NCBI GenBank assembly: GCA_002390425.1
Contig: DGPL01000041.1
Location: 1-14,863, forward strand
Origin: Kordiimonadaceae bacterium UBA4441
GTDB lineage: Bacteria > Pseudomonadota > Alphaproteobacteria > Sphingomonadales > Emcibacteraceae
DNA: 14,863 bases
Direction of reading: 5' to 3'
Shown: piece after piece, positions 13,893 to 14,863 of the stretch
Layout: each line of letters begins with the position of its first letter
Numbering within the stretch: the stretch's first letter is position 1
Position numbers and translations under genes: made by a program
The notes under the pieces: model-generated
Told to the model about the DNA's origin: nothing
What the model saw: the letters and a program-made list of their open reading frames with translations, nothing else
Databases searched by the model: none

Positions 13893-14863
13893 GTGATTTC
13901 ATATGATGTGATCGTAATTGGGGGTGGACATGCGGGCTGCGAAGCGGCGGCAGCATCTGCGCGTATTGGCGCGAATACATTACTTATTACACATAAATTT
14001 GAAACCATTGGTGAAATGTCCTGTAATCCCGCAATTGGTGGCTTAGGAAAAGGGCATTTGGTGCGTGAAATTGATGCTCTTGATGGTGTTATGGGTAAGG
14101 TTGCTGATGCCTCTGGTATTCAGTTTCGCATGCTTAATCGCCGGAAAGGGCCTGCTGTACGCGGACCAAGGTGCCAATCAGACAGGAAACTTTACCGCAA
14201 AAACATGCAAGAATTGCTTTCTGATTATGAAAATTTATCCATCAAAGCAGCAGCCGTCGAAGATTTGTTAATTTCTGATGATGATCAAAATAAAGTTTCT
14301 GGCGTTTTAACGGGTGCGGGAGAGAAAATTTATTGTAAGAAAGTCATTCTTACGACAGGGACATTCCTGAGGGGGGTGGTCCATATAGGTGAAGAGAGAA
14401 TCCCAGCGGGTCGAAAATCTATTCGAAGTGAAGATGAGCCGCCTTCACTCGGTCTTTCTGATACATTAGAAAAGTTCGGTTTTATTCTAGAAAGATTAAA
14501 AACAGGAACGCCAGCCCGGCTAAATGGTAAGACTATTGATTGGGAGCAATGCCAAACTCAGCCTGGAGACATGCCGCCCACGCCATTTTCATTCATGAAT
14601 TCAGAGATAACTGTTAGGCAAATTGATTGTCATATTACGCATACAAATGAGAATACGCATGAAATTATTCGTGAGAACCTCCATAGGTCTGCTATGTATT
14701 CTGGACAAATCGAAGGAACCGGACCACGATACTGTCCATCTATCGAAGATAAAGTGGTTAGGTTTGCAGATAAAACGTCTCATCAAATATTTCTTGAGCC
14801 AGAGGGCTTAGATACTGACACGGTTTATCCAAATGGAATATCAACGTCTTTACCTGTTGATGT
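13893..14863 (+). CDS. mnmG: tRNA uridine-5-carboxymethylaminomethyl modification enzyme MnmG (3' end outside window)
   Basis: MnmG (GidA) is the FAD-dependent partner of MnmE. The first 323 codons are present, about half of the usual 620-630 residues. The start is GTG at 13893, with AGGA 9 bases upstream; no in-frame ATG precedes the conserved core. The FAD-binding motif is YDVIVIGGGHAGCEAAAA (4-21). EMSCNPAIGGLGKGHLVREID carries the conserved Cys44. GPAVRGPRCQSDR, TTGTFLRG, the LKTGTPARLNG segment and SGQIEGTGPRYCPSIEDKVVRF follow. All match the family. An 88-base gap holding parS separates it from mnmE. Confidence 0.96.
   Translation, partial: MISYDVIVIGGGHAGCEAAAASARIGANTLLITHKFETIGEMSCNPAIGGLGKGHLVREIDALDGVMGKVADASGIQFRMLNRRKGPAVRGPRCQSDRKLYRKNMQELLSDYENLSIKAAAVEDLLISDDDQNKVSGVLTGAGEKIYCKKVILTTGTFLRGVVHIGEERIPAGRKSIRSEDEPPSLGLSDTLEKFGFILERLKTGTPARLNGKTIDWEQCQTQPGDMPPTPFSFMNSEITVRQIDCHITHTNENTHEIIRENLHRSAMYSGQIEGTGPRYCPSIEDKVVRFADKTSHQIFLEPEGLDTDTVYPNGISTSLPVD

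Noticed and set aside
14065..14271. Open frame of 68 codons on the plus strand
   Set aside because: It lies in another frame inside mnmG and resembles no protein I know. The other open frames inside recognised genes (for example 783-1007, 5047-5280 and 9766-10041) were discarded for the same reason.
1..14863. Mobile elements, CRISPR arrays, tRNA or rRNA genes, defence systems
   Set aside because: No transposase or integrase, regularly spaced repeats, tRNA-like folds or rRNA sequence are visible. The genes are conserved housekeeping genes in a conserved order.

Overview
This window is chromosomal DNA from an AT-rich alphaproteobacterium. It appears to span the replication origin. The gene order mltA-timA / fxsA-secB / dnaQ-coaE-aroE-maf-ppsR / oriC / hemE-hemH-hemJ-rho ... 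mnmE-parS-mnmG is the origin neighbourhood known from this class: Caulobacter and Rickettsia carry oriC between hemE and the ppsR (DUF299) gene, and parS/parAB follow mnmE-mnmG. The timA gene, an alphaproteobacterial relative of mitochondrial Tim44, supports the class. I cannot name the genus.

Left part (1-2400): the 5' end of mltA (lytic transglycosylase) and timA read leftward. fxsA and secB read rightward from a shared divergent promoter region. A strong hairpin terminator lies between secB and the convergent dnaQ.

Centre left (2404-5922): five tightly packed leftward genes, in transcription order ppsR, maf, aroE, coaE and dnaQ, are joined by 4- to 8-base start/stop overlaps, so they almost certainly form one translationally coupled operon.

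Origin (5923-6272): a 350-base gene-free region holds two consensus and three one-mismatch DnaA boxes, all in the same orientation, and an almost pure A/T stretch next to hemE. The genes on both sides mostly read away from it, so they run with the replication forks.

Right part: hemE, hemH and hemJ are abutting genes covering three of the last four steps to protoheme; the coproporphyrinogen oxidase step is absent here. rho follows with its own promoter and a strong terminator. Then come an NhaC-type Na+/H+ antiporter and a convergent O6-methylguanine methyltransferase (ogt) whose stop codon abuts that of nhaC. mnmE and the start of mnmG (GTG start, cut by the window edge) make the tRNA wobble-uridine modification enzyme. 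Between them lies a perfect 16-base parS centromere, about 7.5 kb from the origin.

I see no mobile element, CRISPR array, rRNA or tRNA. The gene content is conserved housekeeping. The points most worth following up are the origin architecture, the parS site, an operator-like palindrome before secB, and substitutions at key positions in HemH and MnmE.
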